Below, one piece after another: positions 39,088-49,341 of a DNA stretch of 64,000 nucleotides. The notes under the pieces are model-generated. The model was given only the letters and a program-made list of their open reading frames with translations. It did not search any database and was not told where the DNA came from. Origin of the DNA: Mycobacterium sp. PS03-16 (GTDB taxonomy: Bacteria > Actinomycetota > Actinomycetes > Mycobacteriales > Mycobacteriaceae); the NCBI RefSeq assembly GCF_004570325.1, contig NZ_SPQO01000003.1, positions 1-64,000 of the forward strand, written 5' to 3'. The position numbers and the translations under genes are program-made. The number at the start of each line of letters is the position of its first letter. Position 1 is the first letter of the stretch.

Positions 39088-39732
39088 TCAGCGCCGCCAG
39101 AACAGGTGATGTGTCACGCCGCTCGGGCTGGGCACGACGTCGTGGTGGAACCGGTCATCGAGTTCCTCGGGGGACTCCCACAGCCGCACCCCGGATCCGA
39201 GCCGCACGTCGCACACCGCGACGTGCAGGGTGTCGACGAGATCGGCGGCGAGGAACGACCGGATGATGGTGGCTCCGCCGCCGAGCCGGACGTCCTTACC
39301 TCGCGCGGCCTCGCGGGCCTGCGCCAGCACCGCGGCCGGTTCGTCGTCGACGAAGTGGAACGTGGTGTCGGACAGGGTGAACGACGGCCGTAGGTGGTGC
39401 GTCATGACGAACACCGGGGTGTGGAAGGGGGGTTCGTCGCCCCACCAGCCCTGCCAGTCGAGGTCGCGCCACGGCCCCCGGTGGGGGCTGAATTTGTGGG
39501 CGCCCATGATCTCGGCACCGATGTTGTGGGAGAAGTCCCGGGTGAGGTAGTCGTCGAGGCCGCGGCTGCCGCCGGGGTCCGTGCGATTCGGCCAGCTCGC
39601 GGTGGCACCGGCCCAGGCGAACATCTGCTGGGGGTCGGCATGCCCGAAGGGGCGGTCAAGGCTTTGATTCTCCCCGGCGCCGAATCCGTCCTGCGAGACG
39701 GCGAAGTTCTGAACCTTGAGCAGCTGTGCCAT
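39088..39732 (-). CDS. Dihydrofolate reductase-family (RibD C-terminal-like) protein
   Basis: 214 residues with the RibD_C/DHFR-like fold. The N-terminal KVQNFAVSQDGFGAG is the first strand and loop. MGAHKFSP and HTPVFVMTHH mark the core, and DVRLGGGATIIRSFLAADLV is the nucleotide-binding GGG strand-helix. ATG 39732 overlaps the next gene's stop (ATGA), so two DHFR-like proteins are encoded in tandem. Members of this family are usually annotated only as dihydrofolate reductase family; a deaminase-reductase role for this copy is unproven. Confidence 0.82.
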   Translation of the reverse strand: MAQLLKVQNFAVSQDGFGAGENQSLDRPFGHADPQQMFAWAGATASWPNRTDPGGSRGLDDYLTRDFSHNIGAEIMGAHKFSPHRGPWRDLDWQGWWGDEPPFHTPVFVMTHHLRPSFTLSDTTFHFVDDEPAAVLAQAREAARGKDVRLGGGATIIRSFLAADLVDTLHVAVCDVRLGSGVRLWESPEELDDRFHHDVVPSPSGVTHHLFWRR

Positions 39733-40298
39733 CAGTCGCGTTCCGCCTCGTAGCGCAGCAGGACCGTGCCGCCCGGGAAGGTGCGGTTCTCCAGCAGCCG
39801 CAGCGAGATCCACGACGGCAGGGTCGGGAAGAACGGGACGCCGCCGCCCACGGCGGTGGGCGCGATCACGATCCGGTACTCATCCACCAGCCCGGCCTGC
39901 ACGATCGGTGCGGCCAGCGTCGCACCGGCCACCTCCAGCTGGCCGTCGGTTTCGGCTTTCAGCTTCCTCACCACCTCGACAGGGTTGCCGCGTTCCAGAC
40001 GGGAGTTCCAGTCGACGGAGTCCAAGGTGCGCGAGAAGACGACCTTGGGCATGTCACGCCAGATGTGGGCGAAGTCGACGATCGTCGGGGTGGCGTCCGG
40101 GGCCTGGTCGGCGGTCGGCCAGTACGCGGACATCAGGTCGTAGAGCCGCCGGCCGTAGATCGACAGGGCGGTGTCCCGCTCGAAGTCGTTCCAGTACCGG
40201 TGCAATTCGTCGCTCGGATCGCTCCAGTCGATGTTGCCCTGCGCGTCCGCGATGTACCCGTCCACCGACACGTTGAAGCCATAGATGAGTCTGCCCAT
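39732..40298 (-). CDS. Dihydrofolate reductase-family protein, second copy
   Basis: 188 residues. It has LIYGFNVSVDGYIADAQGNI at the N-terminus (DHFR-like strand A and loop), MPKVVFSRTL, GQLEVAGATLAAPIVQAGLV (nucleotide loop) and EYRIVIAPTAVGGGVPFF. It is a divergent paralogue of the gene downstream and shares a 4-bp overlap with it. ATG 40298 is chosen because earlier in-frame starts run into the DUF222 promoter and add unrelated sequence. Substrate unknown. Confidence 0.82.
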   Translation of the reverse strand: MGRLIYGFNVSVDGYIADAQGNIDWSDPSDELHRYWNDFERDTALSIYGRRLYDLMSAYWPTADQAPDATPTIVDFAHIWRDMPKVVFSRTLDSVDWNSRLERGNPVEVVRKLKAETDGQLEVAGATLAAPIVQAGLVDEYRIVIAPTAVGGGVPFFPTLPSWISLRLLENRTFPGGTVLLRYEAERD

Positions 40299-40377
40299 GC
40301 ACATCAGACTGCACCGGCGCGTAGAACTCATCGCGGCACCACACGGGAGGTGGCAGAGTCCGTGGAGTGTGGTACTG

Positions 40378-40393
40378 TCGAACACATGTTCGA
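40378..40393 (+). promoter_or_regulatory. LexA SOS box TCGAAC-N4-GTTCGA
   Basis: Perfect mycobacterial SOS box: TCGAAC (40378-40383), spacer ACAT, GTTCGA (40388-40393). It covers the start codon of the DUF222/HNH gene (ATG 40386) and touches the predicted -10 TACTGT at 40374-40379, which is 6 bp before the ATG. LexA bound here would block a leaderless promoter directly. Confidence 0.85.
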
Positions 40394-41678
40394 TTTGACC
40401 GCGTTGACCGAGGTCGACCCGCGTGCCGGGGAAGCGGCGCTGGTCGCGCGGATCGCCGAGCTCGAGCGGGTCAAGGCGGCCGCCGCTGCCGGGCAGGCGC
40501 GGGCGGCGGCGTGGCTCGACACGATCCGCCGCGCGGATGAGGCGGCGGCCGGGGTACCGGCGGCCAAGCGGGGCCGTGGGCTGGCCTCAGAGGTGGCGCT
40601 GGCGCGTGCGGAGTCACCCAACCGGGGCGGGCGCCACCTCGGCTTCGCCAAGGCTCTGGTGTTCGAGATGCCGCACACCATGGCCGCGCTGGAGAGCGGG
40701 CAGCTGTCCGAGTGGCGGGCCACGCTGATCGTGCGCGAGTCGGCGTGCCTGAGCGTCGACGACCGCCGCACCCTGGACGCCGAGTTGTGCCGCGATCCCC
40801 GGGGGCTGGCCGGCATGGGCGACAAGCGCATCAGCGCCGCAGCCAAGGCGATCGCCTACCGGCTCGACCCGCGCGCAGTCGTCGACCGTGCGGCCCGCGC
40901 CGTCACCGACCGGACGGTGACCATCCGTCCGGCACCCGACACCATGACCTACGTGACCGCGCTACTCCCGGTCGCGCAAGGCGTCGCGGTGTATGCGGCG
41001 CTCAAGCGCGCCGCCGACACCACCTTCGACGGCCGGTCCCGCAACCAGGTCATGGCCGACACGCTCGTCGAGCGGGTCACCGGCCGGCCCGCCGACGTGC
41101 CGGTGCCGGTCGCGGTCAACCTCGTGATGACCGACCGGACCGCGTTCGCGGCCGATGACGCGCCCGCCGATCTGACCGGCTACGGCCCCGTGCCGGCGGC
41201 CATCGCCCGGCAGATGGTCGCCGCCGCCGCCACCGACGCCCGCACGCGCGCGACACTGCGCCGGCTCTACCGCAGGCCGGGGTCCGGCGCACTCGTCGCG
41301 ATGGAGTCGCGGTCGCGCCGGTTCCCCAAGGGGCTGGCCTCTTTCATTGCCACGCGCGACCAGACCTGCCGCACGCCCTACTGCGACGCGCCGGTCCGGC
41401 ACACCGACCACGCCCATCCCAGCCGGCGCGACGGCCCGACCAGCGCCGCCAACGGGTGCGGTACGTGCGAGCGCTGCAACTACGCCAAGGAAGCGGCCGG
41501 CTGGCAGGTCACCGCGGGGGACACCGCCGCTGGGCACGTCGCCGATTTCGTCACGCCCACCGGTGCGCAGTACCGGTCCACCGCGACGCCGCTGCCCGGC
41601 ACCCGCCCGATCACGGTGGTCGAAATCCACGCGCACATTCCCGTGGACGCCGACGGGTTCGGTTGCCGAGCAGCCTAA
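40386..41678 (+). CDS. DUF222/HNH endonuclease protein, 13E12 repeat family
   Basis: 430 residues. DUF222 covers most of the N-terminal ~300 residues (GLASEVALARAESPNRGGRH, MPHTMAALESGQLSEWRA). The C-terminal zinc-HNH nuclease reads CRTPYCDAP, HTDHAHPSRRDGPTSAAN and CERCNYAKEA. 13E12 proteins occur in many copies in mycobacteria, serve as phage attachment loci in M. tuberculosis, and several are LexA-controlled. The SOS box over the start codon fits that. The 3' end overlaps the convergent VOC gene by 4 bp. The DNA target is unknown. Confidence 0.88.
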   Translation: MFDLTALTEVDPRAGEAALVARIAELERVKAAAAAGQARAAAWLDTIRRADEAAAGVPAAKRGRGLASEVALARAESPNRGGRHLGFAKALVFEMPHTMAALESGQLSEWRATLIVRESACLSVDDRRTLDAELCRDPRGLAGMGDKRISAAAKAIAYRLDPRAVVDRAARAVTDRTVTIRPAPDTMTYVTALLPVAQGVAVYAALKRAADTTFDGRSRNQVMADTLVERVTGRPADVPVPVAVNLVMTDRTAFAADDAPADLTGYGPVPAAIARQMVAAAATDARTRATLRRLYRRPGSGALVAMESRSRRFPKGLASFIATRDQTCRTPYCDAPVRHTDHAHPSRRDGPTSAANGCGTCERCNYAKEAAGWQVTAGDTAAGHVADFVTPTGAQYRSTATPLPGTRPITVVEIHAHIPVDADGFGCRAA

Positions 41679-42103
41679 CCGACGGGCTGCTCGGCGAGCT
41701 GCGTGAGGCGCACGCTGTTGCCGGACGGGTCACGGAAGCCGGAGTCGATGCCGTACGGCATCTGGTGGGGCGCCTCGGTGAACTCCACCCCGCGCGCCGA
41801 CAGCTCCTCGTACGAGCGTTGGCAGTCGTCGGTGGTGAGGAAGACCGTCCCGGCGAAACCCTTCGCGGTGAGGTCGAGCACCTCGCGTCGGGTGGCGTCG
41901 TCCATGACGGGGGCGCCCGGCACCGCCATCAGGACGATCGACACGTCGTCCTGTCCCGGCGGCCCGACCGTCAGCCAGCGGAAGATCCCGTTGACGTCGG
42001 GCATCGAGACATCTTGGCGCACTTCCATTCCCACTTTCTGAGTCCAGAAGTCCAGGGCGGTCTGCTGATCGTGAACCCACAGGTGAACACTGGCGATTCT
42101 CAT
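41675..42103 (-). CDS. VOC-family (glyoxalase-like) protein
   Basis: 142 residues with a doubled beta-alpha-beta-beta-beta fold. IASVHLWVHDQQTALDFWTQ is the first module, and YEELSARGVEFTEAPHQMPYG with SGFRDPSGNSVRLTQ the second. Ligand positions are His at ~7 and a Gln/Arg-type terminal site in place of the usual Glu, so metal catalysis is uncertain. ATG 42103 is 10 bp past the AraC gene stop; the two form an operon. Such AraC-VOC pairs often handle resistance or detoxification. Confidence 0.82.
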   Translation of the reverse strand: MRIASVHLWVHDQQTALDFWTQKVGMEVRQDVSMPDVNGIFRWLTVGPPGQDDVSIVLMAVPGAPVMDDATRREVLDLTAKGFAGTVFLTTDDCQRSYEELSARGVEFTEAPHQMPYGIDSGFRDPSGNSVRLTQLAEQPVG

Positions 42104-42113
42104 GTCCACGACG

Positions 42114-42569
42114 CTACGACCGGCCGTGCCCGCCCGTCTTCTCCCGGCGTGCTGTCTTGGGGACGCGGCTGTCCGACGGGGGACGGGTGTCGCGTTTGAG
42201 CACGCACCCCGGGATCCGCGCGTACACCGCGGCGGGCGGCAGGCTGGCGCGGTAGGCGGCCGGCGGCAGCCCGTAGACCCGGGCGAAGCTGGTGGTGAAC
42301 GAGCCGACGCTCTGCAGGCCGACCATCGCGCAGATGTCGGCCACCGAACGGTCGGTGTAGCGCAGCAGCGCCGCCGCCCGCTCCAGGCGCCGCGTCTGCA
42401 GGTACTCGCGCGGCGATTCACCGAAGGCCCGGGTGAACGCCCGGCTGAAGTGCGACCGCGACAACCCGGCCGCCCGGGCGAGGTCGTCGACGGTCAGCGC
42501 CTCGGCGTAACGGGCGTCGACGAGGTCGCGGGCGCGCTGCAGATAGCGGGCCGGCGGCACCTGGGCCAT
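42114..42569 (-). CDS. AraC-family regulator (compact, HTH-only)
   Basis: 151 residues, almost only the AraC DNA-binding domain. The first HTH is LTVDDLARAAGLSRSHFSRA and the second is RSVADICAMVGLQSVGSFTT followed by FARVYGLPPAAYR. No ligand-binding domain precedes it, so it may sense through another protein or be constitutive. The basic Arg/Pro-rich tail after residue ~115 is disordered. Upstream of the VOC gene on the same strand, its likely target. Confidence 0.85.
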   Translation of the reverse strand: MAQVPPARYLQRARDLVDARYAEALTVDDLARAAGLSRSHFSRAFTRAFGESPREYLQTRRLERAAALLRYTDRSVADICAMVGLQSVGSFTTSFARVYGLPPAAYRASLPPAAVYARIPGCVLKRDTRPPSDSRVPKTARREKTGGHGRS

Positions 42570-42610
42570 GCCTGTGAGTATGACGGTCGCGCAACCGGTG
42601 CGGGAAGCGC

Positions 42611-42616
42611 TACCTT
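42611..42616 (+). promoter_or_regulatory. rnpB -10 element
   Basis: TACCTT matches TANNNT and ends 7 bp before the predicted rnpB 5' end at 42624, the normal -10 to start distance. No clear -35 is seen. Confidence 0.6.
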
Positions 42617-42623
42617 GTGTGAC

Positions 42624-43019
<396 letters not shown>

Positions 43020-43022
43020 CCA

Positions 43023-44501
43023 TCAGGTCGCCTTGCGCACCGCCTTGTCAAGGGCGCGCAGCGCGTCGTCGATCTGCTCCTCGGCGGCCCGCGCCACCTC
43101 GTCCTCGATCCGGTAGAGCAGCCCGTAGGTGAAGGTGTCCTCGCCGGCGGCGTGCGCCGCGGTGGCCTGCTCGGCCAGGTGGGCGCGGCTGACGACGCTG
43201 TCCTGGTGGTCGCCCAGCAGCGTCTGGATGACCTTGGCCTTTTCCGACACCGTGCCGGCACCGGTCGCCGCCGCGGTGTAGCGCAGCCGTTTGGCGCCCT
43301 TGCGGATCTTGTGCAGGGCCTCGTCGTGGTCGTGTTCGGCGGCCTCGGCCGCCCGCTTGGCCTGTTTGCGGATCTTCTTGTAGGCGCCCGCAATGCTCAG
43401 CTGTGCCGGCTCGGCCCCGTCCGCGGGCGCGGCCGGCTCGGTCGACACCAGGCCGTCGAGCGCGTCGAGCAGCCGGAAGTACCGCTGCGAGCGCATCGCG
43501 ATCAGCGACCGGCGCAGTCCGGAGGCGTAGCGCCGCTGCGCCCCCTTGACCAGCCGCTCGCGCACCGGGCCGCGCACCAGTTCCGGCGCCAAGGCGTCGA
43601 GCGACTTCTCGTAGCGCTCGGCGAGCACCTCGGCGTCGCGGGCCACGCCGAGCACCGCGGCGAGCTGACGCAGTTCGTCGAGCACCCAGGCGTCGTCGGA
43701 GATGCCGAAGGCGCCCTCCGCCGACTGCAGCAGGCTGCGGATCTTGCGTGTGGTCACCCGCATCTGATGCACGGAGTCCCACACGTCGGCGCGCACGGCG
43801 CGGTCCCACACCAGCAACTGGTCGACCTGTTCGGCGACCGCGCGGTGCAGCGGATCCGAGGTGGTGGCCGCCTCGGTGTCGTCGCCGCCCGTGTCGAGGA
43901 CCCTGGCCAGCTTCGACCCGTGCCCGGCCGGGCCGGCCCCGGCGTCGATCAGCCGGTTCGACAACCGGTCGAGCAGCGCGGCGCCGTCGGTCGCGTGCTC
44001 GGTCAGCTCGAGTTCCCACTCGCGCCACTGTTGTTCGTCACCGCCCACCGCCGACGCGGTCACCTGGTCGTCGCAGAACTCCGCCACCGGCTGCCCCTCC
44101 GGGCCGTACAGCATGTCGACCGTGCGGGTGGTGCTGATCCGGGCGACCGGCGCCAGCGTCCGATCGCGCACGATCGCCAGCACGATGTCGCGCAGATCCT
44201 CGGGGACGTCCTCACCCTCGAGCGGTGCACGCACCTCGGTGCGGGCGGCCGGCCCGGCGGGCAGTTTGAGATGCCAGCCGGCGTCGGTGCCGCCGGTGCG
44301 CCGCCGCAGCGTGATCCGGTGGGCGGCGAGATCGCGTCCCGGCGTGTCGAAGTACACCGCGTCGAGTTGCTGTACGGGCAGCCGGTCCACCCGGGCCACC
44401 GCGGACAAGCCGTCGAACGACGGTGACACCGTCGAGCCGACCACCTCGAACTTGCGCTCCACTTCGGTGTACCGCGCGGTCTTCGGCTTCTTGCTGGCCA
44501 T
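43023..44501 (-). CDS. CYTH and CHAD domain protein (Rv2226-like)
   Basis: 492 residues. CYTH (triphosphate tunnel metalloenzyme) is at ~10-200: the ExExK signature is seen as EVERKFEV, and the tunnel residues include RRTGGTDAGWHLKLP and EFCDDQVTA. CHAD (conserved histidine alpha-helical, polyphosphate-associated) is at ~215-490: DSVHQMRVTTRKIRSLL, ALHKIRKGAKRLRY. CHAD domains bind polyphosphate; CYTH enzymes cleave tri- or polyphosphate. ATG 44501 has AAGGACGAG before it; GTG 44513 is possible. Role in polyphosphate or phosphate stress inferred. Confidence 0.88.
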   Translation of the reverse strand: MASKKPKTARYTEVERKFEVVGSTVSPSFDGLSAVARVDRLPVQQLDAVYFDTPGRDLAAHRITLRRRTGGTDAGWHLKLPAGPAARTEVRAPLEGEDVPEDLRDIVLAIVRDRTLAPVARISTTRTVDMLYGPEGQPVAEFCDDQVTASAVGGDEQQWREWELELTEHATDGAALLDRLSNRLIDAGAGPAGHGSKLARVLDTGGDDTEAATTSDPLHRAVAEQVDQLLVWDRAVRADVWDSVHQMRVTTRKIRSLLQSAEGAFGISDDAWVLDELRQLAAVLGVARDAEVLAERYEKSLDALAPELVRGPVRERLVKGAQRRYASGLRRSLIAMRSQRYFRLLDALDGLVSTEPAAPADGAEPAQLSIAGAYKKIRKQAKRAAEAAEHDHDEALHKIRKGAKRLRYTAAATGAGTVSEKAKVIQTLLGDHQDSVVSRAHLAEQATAAHAAGEDTFTYGLLYRIEDEVARAAEEQIDDALRALDKAVRKAT

Positions 44502-44600
44502 CTCGTCCTTCACTTGTCGTCCACGTGCTGTTAACCGGGGGCCTCAGGGTGCCATACGAAGGTGAACGCCCCGCGGCGGCGCATCGCTACAGTTCCCGGT

Positions 44601-45380
44601 GTGAGCGACTACGACACCATTGCGTTCGACCAGTCGGGCCCCGTTGCGCGGATCACGCTGGACCGTCCGGACGCGGCGAACGGCATGAACGACGCCATGA
44701 CCGCCGAACTGGCCGACGTCGCCGCGCGTTGCGACACCCCGGCGACGAAAGTCGTGGTGCTCACCGGATCCGGCCGGTTCTTCTGTGCCGGCGGCGATTT
44801 GAAGGCCTTCGCGGCCGCGCCGAGCCGGGGCCGCTTCATCAAGGGCGTCGCCGACGACCTGCACCGGGCGATCTCGACGTTCGCCCGCATGGACGCCGTG
44901 CTGATCACCGCCGTCAACGGCGCCGCGGCGGGCGCGGGGTTCAGCCTGGCGATCACCGGCGATCTGGTGCTCGCCGCCGAGTCGGCGTCGTTCACCATGG
45001 CCTATACCCGGGTCGGGCTCAGCCCCGACGGCAGCTCGTCGTACCACCTGCCCCGACTGGTGGGGATGCGCCGGGCCCAGGAGCTCATGCTGACCAACCG
45101 GACGTTGACCGCCGCCGAGGCGGTGCAGTGGGGGTTGATCACCGAGGTGGTGCCCGACGCCGACCTCGCCGACCGCGCCGGGGCGCTGGCCGAGAGGCTG
45201 GCCGGCGGCTCGGCGACCTCGCACGGCGCCGTCAAGGCGCTGCTCCTGGAATCGCTGCGCAACGGCCTCGAAGACCAGATGGAACTCGAAGGCCGGACCA
45301 TCGCCCGCCGCGCCGACTCGCCCGACGGCCGCGAAGGCGTCGACGCGTTCCTGGCCAAGCGGCGCCCGGACTTCGCCTAG
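44601..45380 (+). CDS. Enoyl-CoA hydratase/isomerase
   Basis: 259 residues of the crotonase fold. The oxyanion-hole segments are [12 protein letters not shown] and [17 protein letters not shown]. The position of the usual catalytic Glu pair is occupied by [18 protein letters not shown], with Asp in place of one Glu, so an isomerase or other crotonase activity is as likely as hydration. GTG 44601 start. The stop shares CTAG with panB on the other strand. Confidence 0.87.
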   Translation: MSDYDTIAFDQSGPVARITLDRPDAANGMNDAMTAELADVAARCDTPATKVVVLTGSGRFFCAGGDLKAFAAAPSRGRFIKGVADDLHRAISTFARMDAVLITAVNGAAAGAGFSLAITGDLVLAAESASFTMAYTRVGLSPDGSSSYHLPRLVGMRRAQELMLTNRTLTAAEAVQWGLITEVVPDADLADRAGALAERLAGGSATSHGAVKALLLESLRNGLEDQMELEGRTIARRADSPDGREGVDAFLAKRRPDFA

Positions 45381-46225
45381 AAGCTGTGCTCCTCGGCCGG
45401 GAACGACCCGGCCGCCACCTCGTCGGCGTACAGCGTTGCGGCACGGCGCAATTCGGCACCCACGTCACCGAAGCGCTTGACGAACCTCGCGGTCTTGCCA
45501 CTGGTCATGCCGGCCATGTCCTGCCACACCAGCACCTGACCGTCGCAGTTGGGTCCCGCGCCGATGCCGACGGTGGGGATGGTCAGCTTGCCGGTGATCT
45601 GGGTGGCCAGCTCGGCCGGCACCATCTCCATGACCACCGCGAACGCGCCGGCCTCGGAGACGGCGATCGCATCGGCGATGGTCTGGTCGGCGGCGTCGCC
45701 GCGGCCCTGGACCTTGAAGCCGCCCAGACCGTTGACGCTCTGCGGGGTGAACCCGATGTGCGCCATGACCGGGATGCCGGCCGCCGACAGCGTCGCGATC
45801 TGCTCGGCGACCCGCTCACCGCCCTCCAGCTTGACCGCGTGCGCACCGGTCTCCTTGAGGAAGCGGGTGGCCGTGGCGAGGGCCTGGCGGGGGCCCTCCT
45901 CGTAGCTGCCGAACGGCAGGTCGGCCACCACCAGTGCGTGCGGCGCACCGCGCACCACACCCCGCACCAGCGGGATGAGTTCGTCGATCGTGACCGGCAC
46001 CGTGGTGTCGTAGCCGTAGACGACGTTGGCGGCGGAGTCGCCGACCAGCAGCACCGGGATACCGGCGTCGTCGAATACGCGGGCGGTGGAGTAGTCGTAG
46101 GCGGTCAGCATCGCCCACTTGTGGCCTTCGGCCTTCCACTTCTGCAGGTGGGTGGTGCGAACCTTGATGCGCGGCTTGGCGGCGGACTCGTCGCGCGCAG
46201 CGCCGTAGACAGTCTGCTCAGACAT
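45377..46225 (-). CDS. panB: 3-methyl-2-oxobutanoate hydroxymethyltransferase
   Basis: 282 residues, close to the M. tuberculosis length (Rv2225). The metal/substrate motif [17 protein letters not shown] lies near residue 60, and [20 protein letters not shown] and [17 protein letters not shown] follow in family order. It transfers a hydroxymethyl group from methylene-THF to 2-oxoisovalerate, the first step to pantothenate and CoA. It is convergent with the hydratase with a 4-bp stop overlap. Confidence 0.95.
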   Translation of the reverse strand: MSEQTVYGAARDESAAKPRIKVRTTHLQKWKAEGHKWAMLTAYDYSTARVFDDAGIPVLLVGDSAANVVYGYDTTVPVTIDELIPLVRGVVRGAPHALVVADLPFGSYEEGPRQALATATRFLKETGAHAVKLEGGERVAEQIATLSAAGIPVMAHIGFTPQSVNGLGGFKVQGRGDAADQTIADAIAVSEAGAFAVVMEMVPAELATQITGKLTIPTVGIGAGPNCDGQVLVWQDMAGMTSGKTARFVKRFGDVGAELRRAATLYADEVAAGSFPAEEHSF

Positions 46226-46384
46226 CGTCGTCCCTCGAGGGTGGTCGGTTCGATCCTCGTGGCCCCGTGCGGGGTCCCCGGGTTCGTCGGACGCCACCAA
46301 GTCTGCCACCCCGGCACACGCGAGTGAACGGCGTGTTGAGTGGATTTGCTCACATCGGCAGCCCTGGCACATACGCTGGCGCCC

Positions 46385-47776
46385 ATGCAACGGCTCAGCG
46401 GGCTCGACGCCAGCTTCCTCTACCTCGAGACCGCGCAGCAACTCTTGCACGTGTGCTCGATCCTGGAGCTCGACACGTCCTCGATGCCCGGCGGCTACAC
46501 CTTCGACAAGTTGCGCGATGCGCTGTCCCGGCGCATCGAGTCCATGCCGCAGTTTCGCGAGAAACTCGCCGACAGCCGGTTCAACCTGGACCATCCGGTG
46601 TGGGTGGAGGACAAGGACTTCGACGTCGACCGGCACCTGCACCGCATCGGCCTGCCCGCCCCGGGCGGGCGCCGGGAGCTGGCCGAGATCCTCGGCCACA
46701 TCGCGTCGCTGCCGCTGGACCGCACCCGCCCGCTGTGGGAGAAGTGGGTCATCGAGGGCATCGACGGCACCGACGCCCGCGAGGGCGGGACGCTGGTGGT
46801 GCTGACCAAGGTGCATCACGCCGCCGTCGACGGTGTCACCGGCGCCAGCCTGATGTCGCAGCTGTGCAGCACCGAACCCGACGCGCCCGACCCCGAACCG
46901 GTCGAGGGCGTCGGCGGCGGCAATCAGCTGGAGATCGCGGTGAGCGGTGCGGTCAAGTTCGCCACCCGGCCGCTCAAACTCGTCAACGCGGTGCCGATCA
47001 CGTTGAACTCGGTCTACGACACGGTCAAGCGCATCCGCTCCGGGCTGACCATGGCCGCCCCGTTCGCGGCGCCGCAGACGCCGTTCAACGCCAACGTCTC
47101 CAGCCACCGCAACATCGCGTTCGCCCAACTCGAACTCGACGACGTCAAGAAGGTGAAGAACCACTTCGGCGTCAAACTCAACGACGTGGTGATGGCGCTG
47201 GTGTCCGGCGTGTTGCGCAAGTTCCTGGCCGACCGCGGCCAGCTGCCCGACGGCACGCTGATCGCGATGGTGCCGGTGTCGGTGCACGACCGCTCCGACC
47301 GGCCGGGGCGCAACCAGGTCTCGGGCATGTTCTCGCGCCTGGAGACCCACATCGAGGACCCGGTGGAGCGGATCAAGGCCATCGCCGACGCGAATTCGGT
47401 GGCCAAGCAGCACAGTTCGGCGATCGGGGCCACCCTGCTGCAGGACTGGACGCAGTTCGCCGCGCCCGCGGTGTTCGGCACCGCCATGCGGGTGTACGCC
47501 GCCAGCCGGCTGTCGGGTGCGCGTCCGGTGCTCAACCTCGTGGTGTCGAATGTGCCGGGCCCGCAGGTGCCGCTGTACTACCTCGGCAACGAGGTGAAGG
47601 CGATGTACCCGATCGGCCCGATCTTCCACGGCGCGGGACTGAACATCACGGTGATGTCGCTCAACGGCAAATTGGACGTCGGCATCGTGTCGTGTCCCGA
47701 GCTGTTGCCGGATCTGTGGGACCTGGCCGACGACTTCGCGCCCGCGCTCGAGGAACTGCTCGACGCGACGCGGTAA
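46385..47776 (+). CDS. Wax ester synthase/diacylglycerol O-acyltransferase (WS/DGAT)
   Basis: 463 residues, the usual WS/DGAT length. The active site HHxxxDG is [11 protein letters not shown] (His144-His145, Asp149). [13 protein letters not shown] is the N-terminal block. [13 protein letters not shown] and [16 protein letters not shown] are the C-terminal family blocks. It makes triacylglycerol or wax esters from acyl-CoA at the membrane. ATG 46385 is 45 bp inside the longest frame and matches the conserved N-terminus. 48 bp before the Hip1 gene. Confidence 0.9.
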   Translation: MQRLSGLDASFLYLETAQQLLHVCSILELDTSSMPGGYTFDKLRDALSRRIESMPQFREKLADSRFNLDHPVWVEDKDFDVDRHLHRIGLPAPGGRRELAEILGHIASLPLDRTRPLWEKWVIEGIDGTDAREGGTLVVLTKVHHAAVDGVTGASLMSQLCSTEPDAPDPEPVEGVGGGNQLEIAVSGAVKFATRPLKLVNAVPITLNSVYDTVKRIRSGLTMAAPFAAPQTPFNANVSSHRNIAFAQLELDDVKKVKNHFGVKLNDVVMALVSGVLRKFLADRGQLPDGTLIAMVPVSVHDRSDRPGRNQVSGMFSRLETHIEDPVERIKAIADANSVAKQHSSAIGATLLQDWTQFAAPAVFGTAMRVYAASRLSGARPVLNLVVSNVPGPQVPLYYLGNEVKAMYPIGPIFHGAGLNITVMSLNGKLDVGIVSCPELLPDLWDLADDFAPALEELLDATR

Positions 47777-47823
47777 CCGCCGCTTGCCTGCGCCGACGCG
47801 GGGTCATGGCAGCATGTGGTGCC

Positions 47824-49341
47824 ATGAGGTTCGGGATCGGGATCGTTGCGGCCGCGTTCACACTGCCGCTTGTCGCGGGGTGCAGCAATGTGGTCGACGG
47901 TCGCGCGGTGGTCGCGGTGCCCCGCCCCGGCACGCCGGTGCAGTGGGCGCCGTGTCAGCCGGCCGGACCGACCGACGAGTCGCGGATCCCCGCCGGCGCG
48001 GAATGCGGTTTGCTGTCGGTGCCGGTCGACTACGAGGAGCCCGACGGCGACGTGGCCCGGCTGGCGATGATCCGGTTCCGGGCGACCGGCGACAGGATCG
48101 GCTCGCTGGTCATCAACCCGGGTGGGCCGGGGGAGTCGGGTGTCGAGGCGGCCGCGTCGATGCTCTCGACCATCCCGCAGTCGGTCCGGCAGCGCTTCGA
48201 CATCGTCGGGTTCGATCCGCGCGGGGTCGCGTCCTCGACCCCCGCGGTGTGGTGCAACTCGGATGCGGACAACGACCGGCTGCGCGCCGACCCCCAGGTG
48301 GACTACACCCCCGAGGGTGTCGAGTACATCGAGAACGAGACCAAGGAGTTCATCGAGCGCTGCGTCGACAAGACCGGTGAGGAGTTCCTGGCCAACGTCG
48401 GCACCGTTAACGTGGCCAGGGACCTCGACTCGATCCGCGAAGCGCTCGGTGACGAGAAGCTGACCTACCTGGGCTACTCCTACGGCACCCGGATCGGCGC
48501 CACCTACGCCGAGAACTTCCCGGACAAGATCCGCGCGATGATCCTCGACGGCGCCGTCGACCCGAACGCCGACCCGCTGCAGGCCGACATCCGTCAGGCC
48601 GCCGCCTTCCAGACCGCGTTCAACGACTACGCCGCCGACTGCGCCAAGGAGCCCGACTGCCCGCTGGGCACCGATCCCGCCAAGGCCGTCGAGGTCTACC
48701 AGAGCCTGGTCGACCCGCTGGTGGACGAGCCGGCCGAGACCGACGACCCGCGCGGGCTGAGCTACAGCGACGCGATCGTCGGGACCATCCAGACGCTGTA
48801 CTCGCCGAGCCTGTGGCGCTACCTCACCCAGGGCCTGACCGAGCTGAAGGCCGGCCGGGGCGACACCATGCTGGCGCTGGCCGACCTCTACATGCGCCGA
48901 GACGCCCAGGGCCACTACAACAATTCGACCGACGCCCGCGTCGCGGTCAATTGTGTGGACCGGCCCGCGGTGACCGACCGCGACAAGATCGTCGAACAGG
49001 ACCGCAAACTGCGTGAGGTCGCGCCGTTCATGAGCTACGGCGAGTTCACCGGCCACGCGCCGTTGAGTACGTGCGCGTTCTGGCCGGTGCCGCCGACCAG
49101 TGAGCCACACGAGATCTCGGTCGAGGGCCTGCCGCCGATCCTGGTCGTGTCCACCACCAACGATCCCGCCACGCCGTATCAGGCCGGTGTGGACCTGGCC
49201 CGCCAGCTCGGCGGCACGTTGGTCACCTTCGAGGGCACCCAGCACACGGTGGTGTTCCAGGGCAACGCGTGCGTCGACGACATCGCCGCGACGTACCTGA
49301 TCGACGTGACCGTGCCGCCGCCGGACACCCGATGCCGCTGA
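47824..49341 (+). CDS. caeA: Lipoprotein serine protease/esterase Hip1 (CaeA)
   Basis: 505 residues. Lipobox LVAGC with Cys20 predicts a membrane-anchored lipoprotein. Alpha/beta-hydrolase: oxyanion LVINPGGPGESG, nucleophile Ser219 in YLGYSYGTR, terminal TNDPATPYQAG (Asp) and GTQHTVVF (His), TAP-like C-terminus. It matches Rv2224c (CaeA/Hip1), an envelope serine hydrolase that cleaves GroEL2 and affects immune evasion and envelope integrity. It overlaps the GNAT gene by 10 bp. Confidence 0.92.
   Translation: MRFGIGIVAAAFTLPLVAGCSNVVDGRAVVAVPRPGTPVQWAPCQPAGPTDESRIPAGAECGLLSVPVDYEEPDGDVARLAMIRFRATGDRIGSLVINPGGPGESGVEAAASMLSTIPQSVRQRFDIVGFDPRGVASSTPAVWCNSDADNDRLRADPQVDYTPEGVEYIENETKEFIERCVDKTGEEFLANVGTVNVARDLDSIREALGDEKLTYLGYSYGTRIGATYAENFPDKIRAMILDGAVDPNADPLQADIRQAAAFQTAFNDYAADCAKEPDCPLGTDPAKAVEVYQSLVDPLVDEPAETDDPRGLSYSDAIVGTIQTLYSPSLWRYLTQGLTELKAGRGDTMLALADLYMRRDAQGHYNNSTDARVAVNCVDRPAVTDRDKIVEQDRKLREVAPFMSYGEFTGHAPLSTCAFWPVPPTSEPHEISVEGLPPILVVSTTNDPATPYQAGVDLARQLGGTLVTFEGTQHTVVFQGNACVDDIAATYLIDVTVPPPDTRCR

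Noticed and set aside
46267..47820. Long + frame running into the Hip1 gene (1024 residues in total)
   Set aside because: Only the part from ATG 47824 is the real lipoprotein, with its lipobox at residue 20. The rest is an out-of-frame shadow of the WS/DGAT gene.
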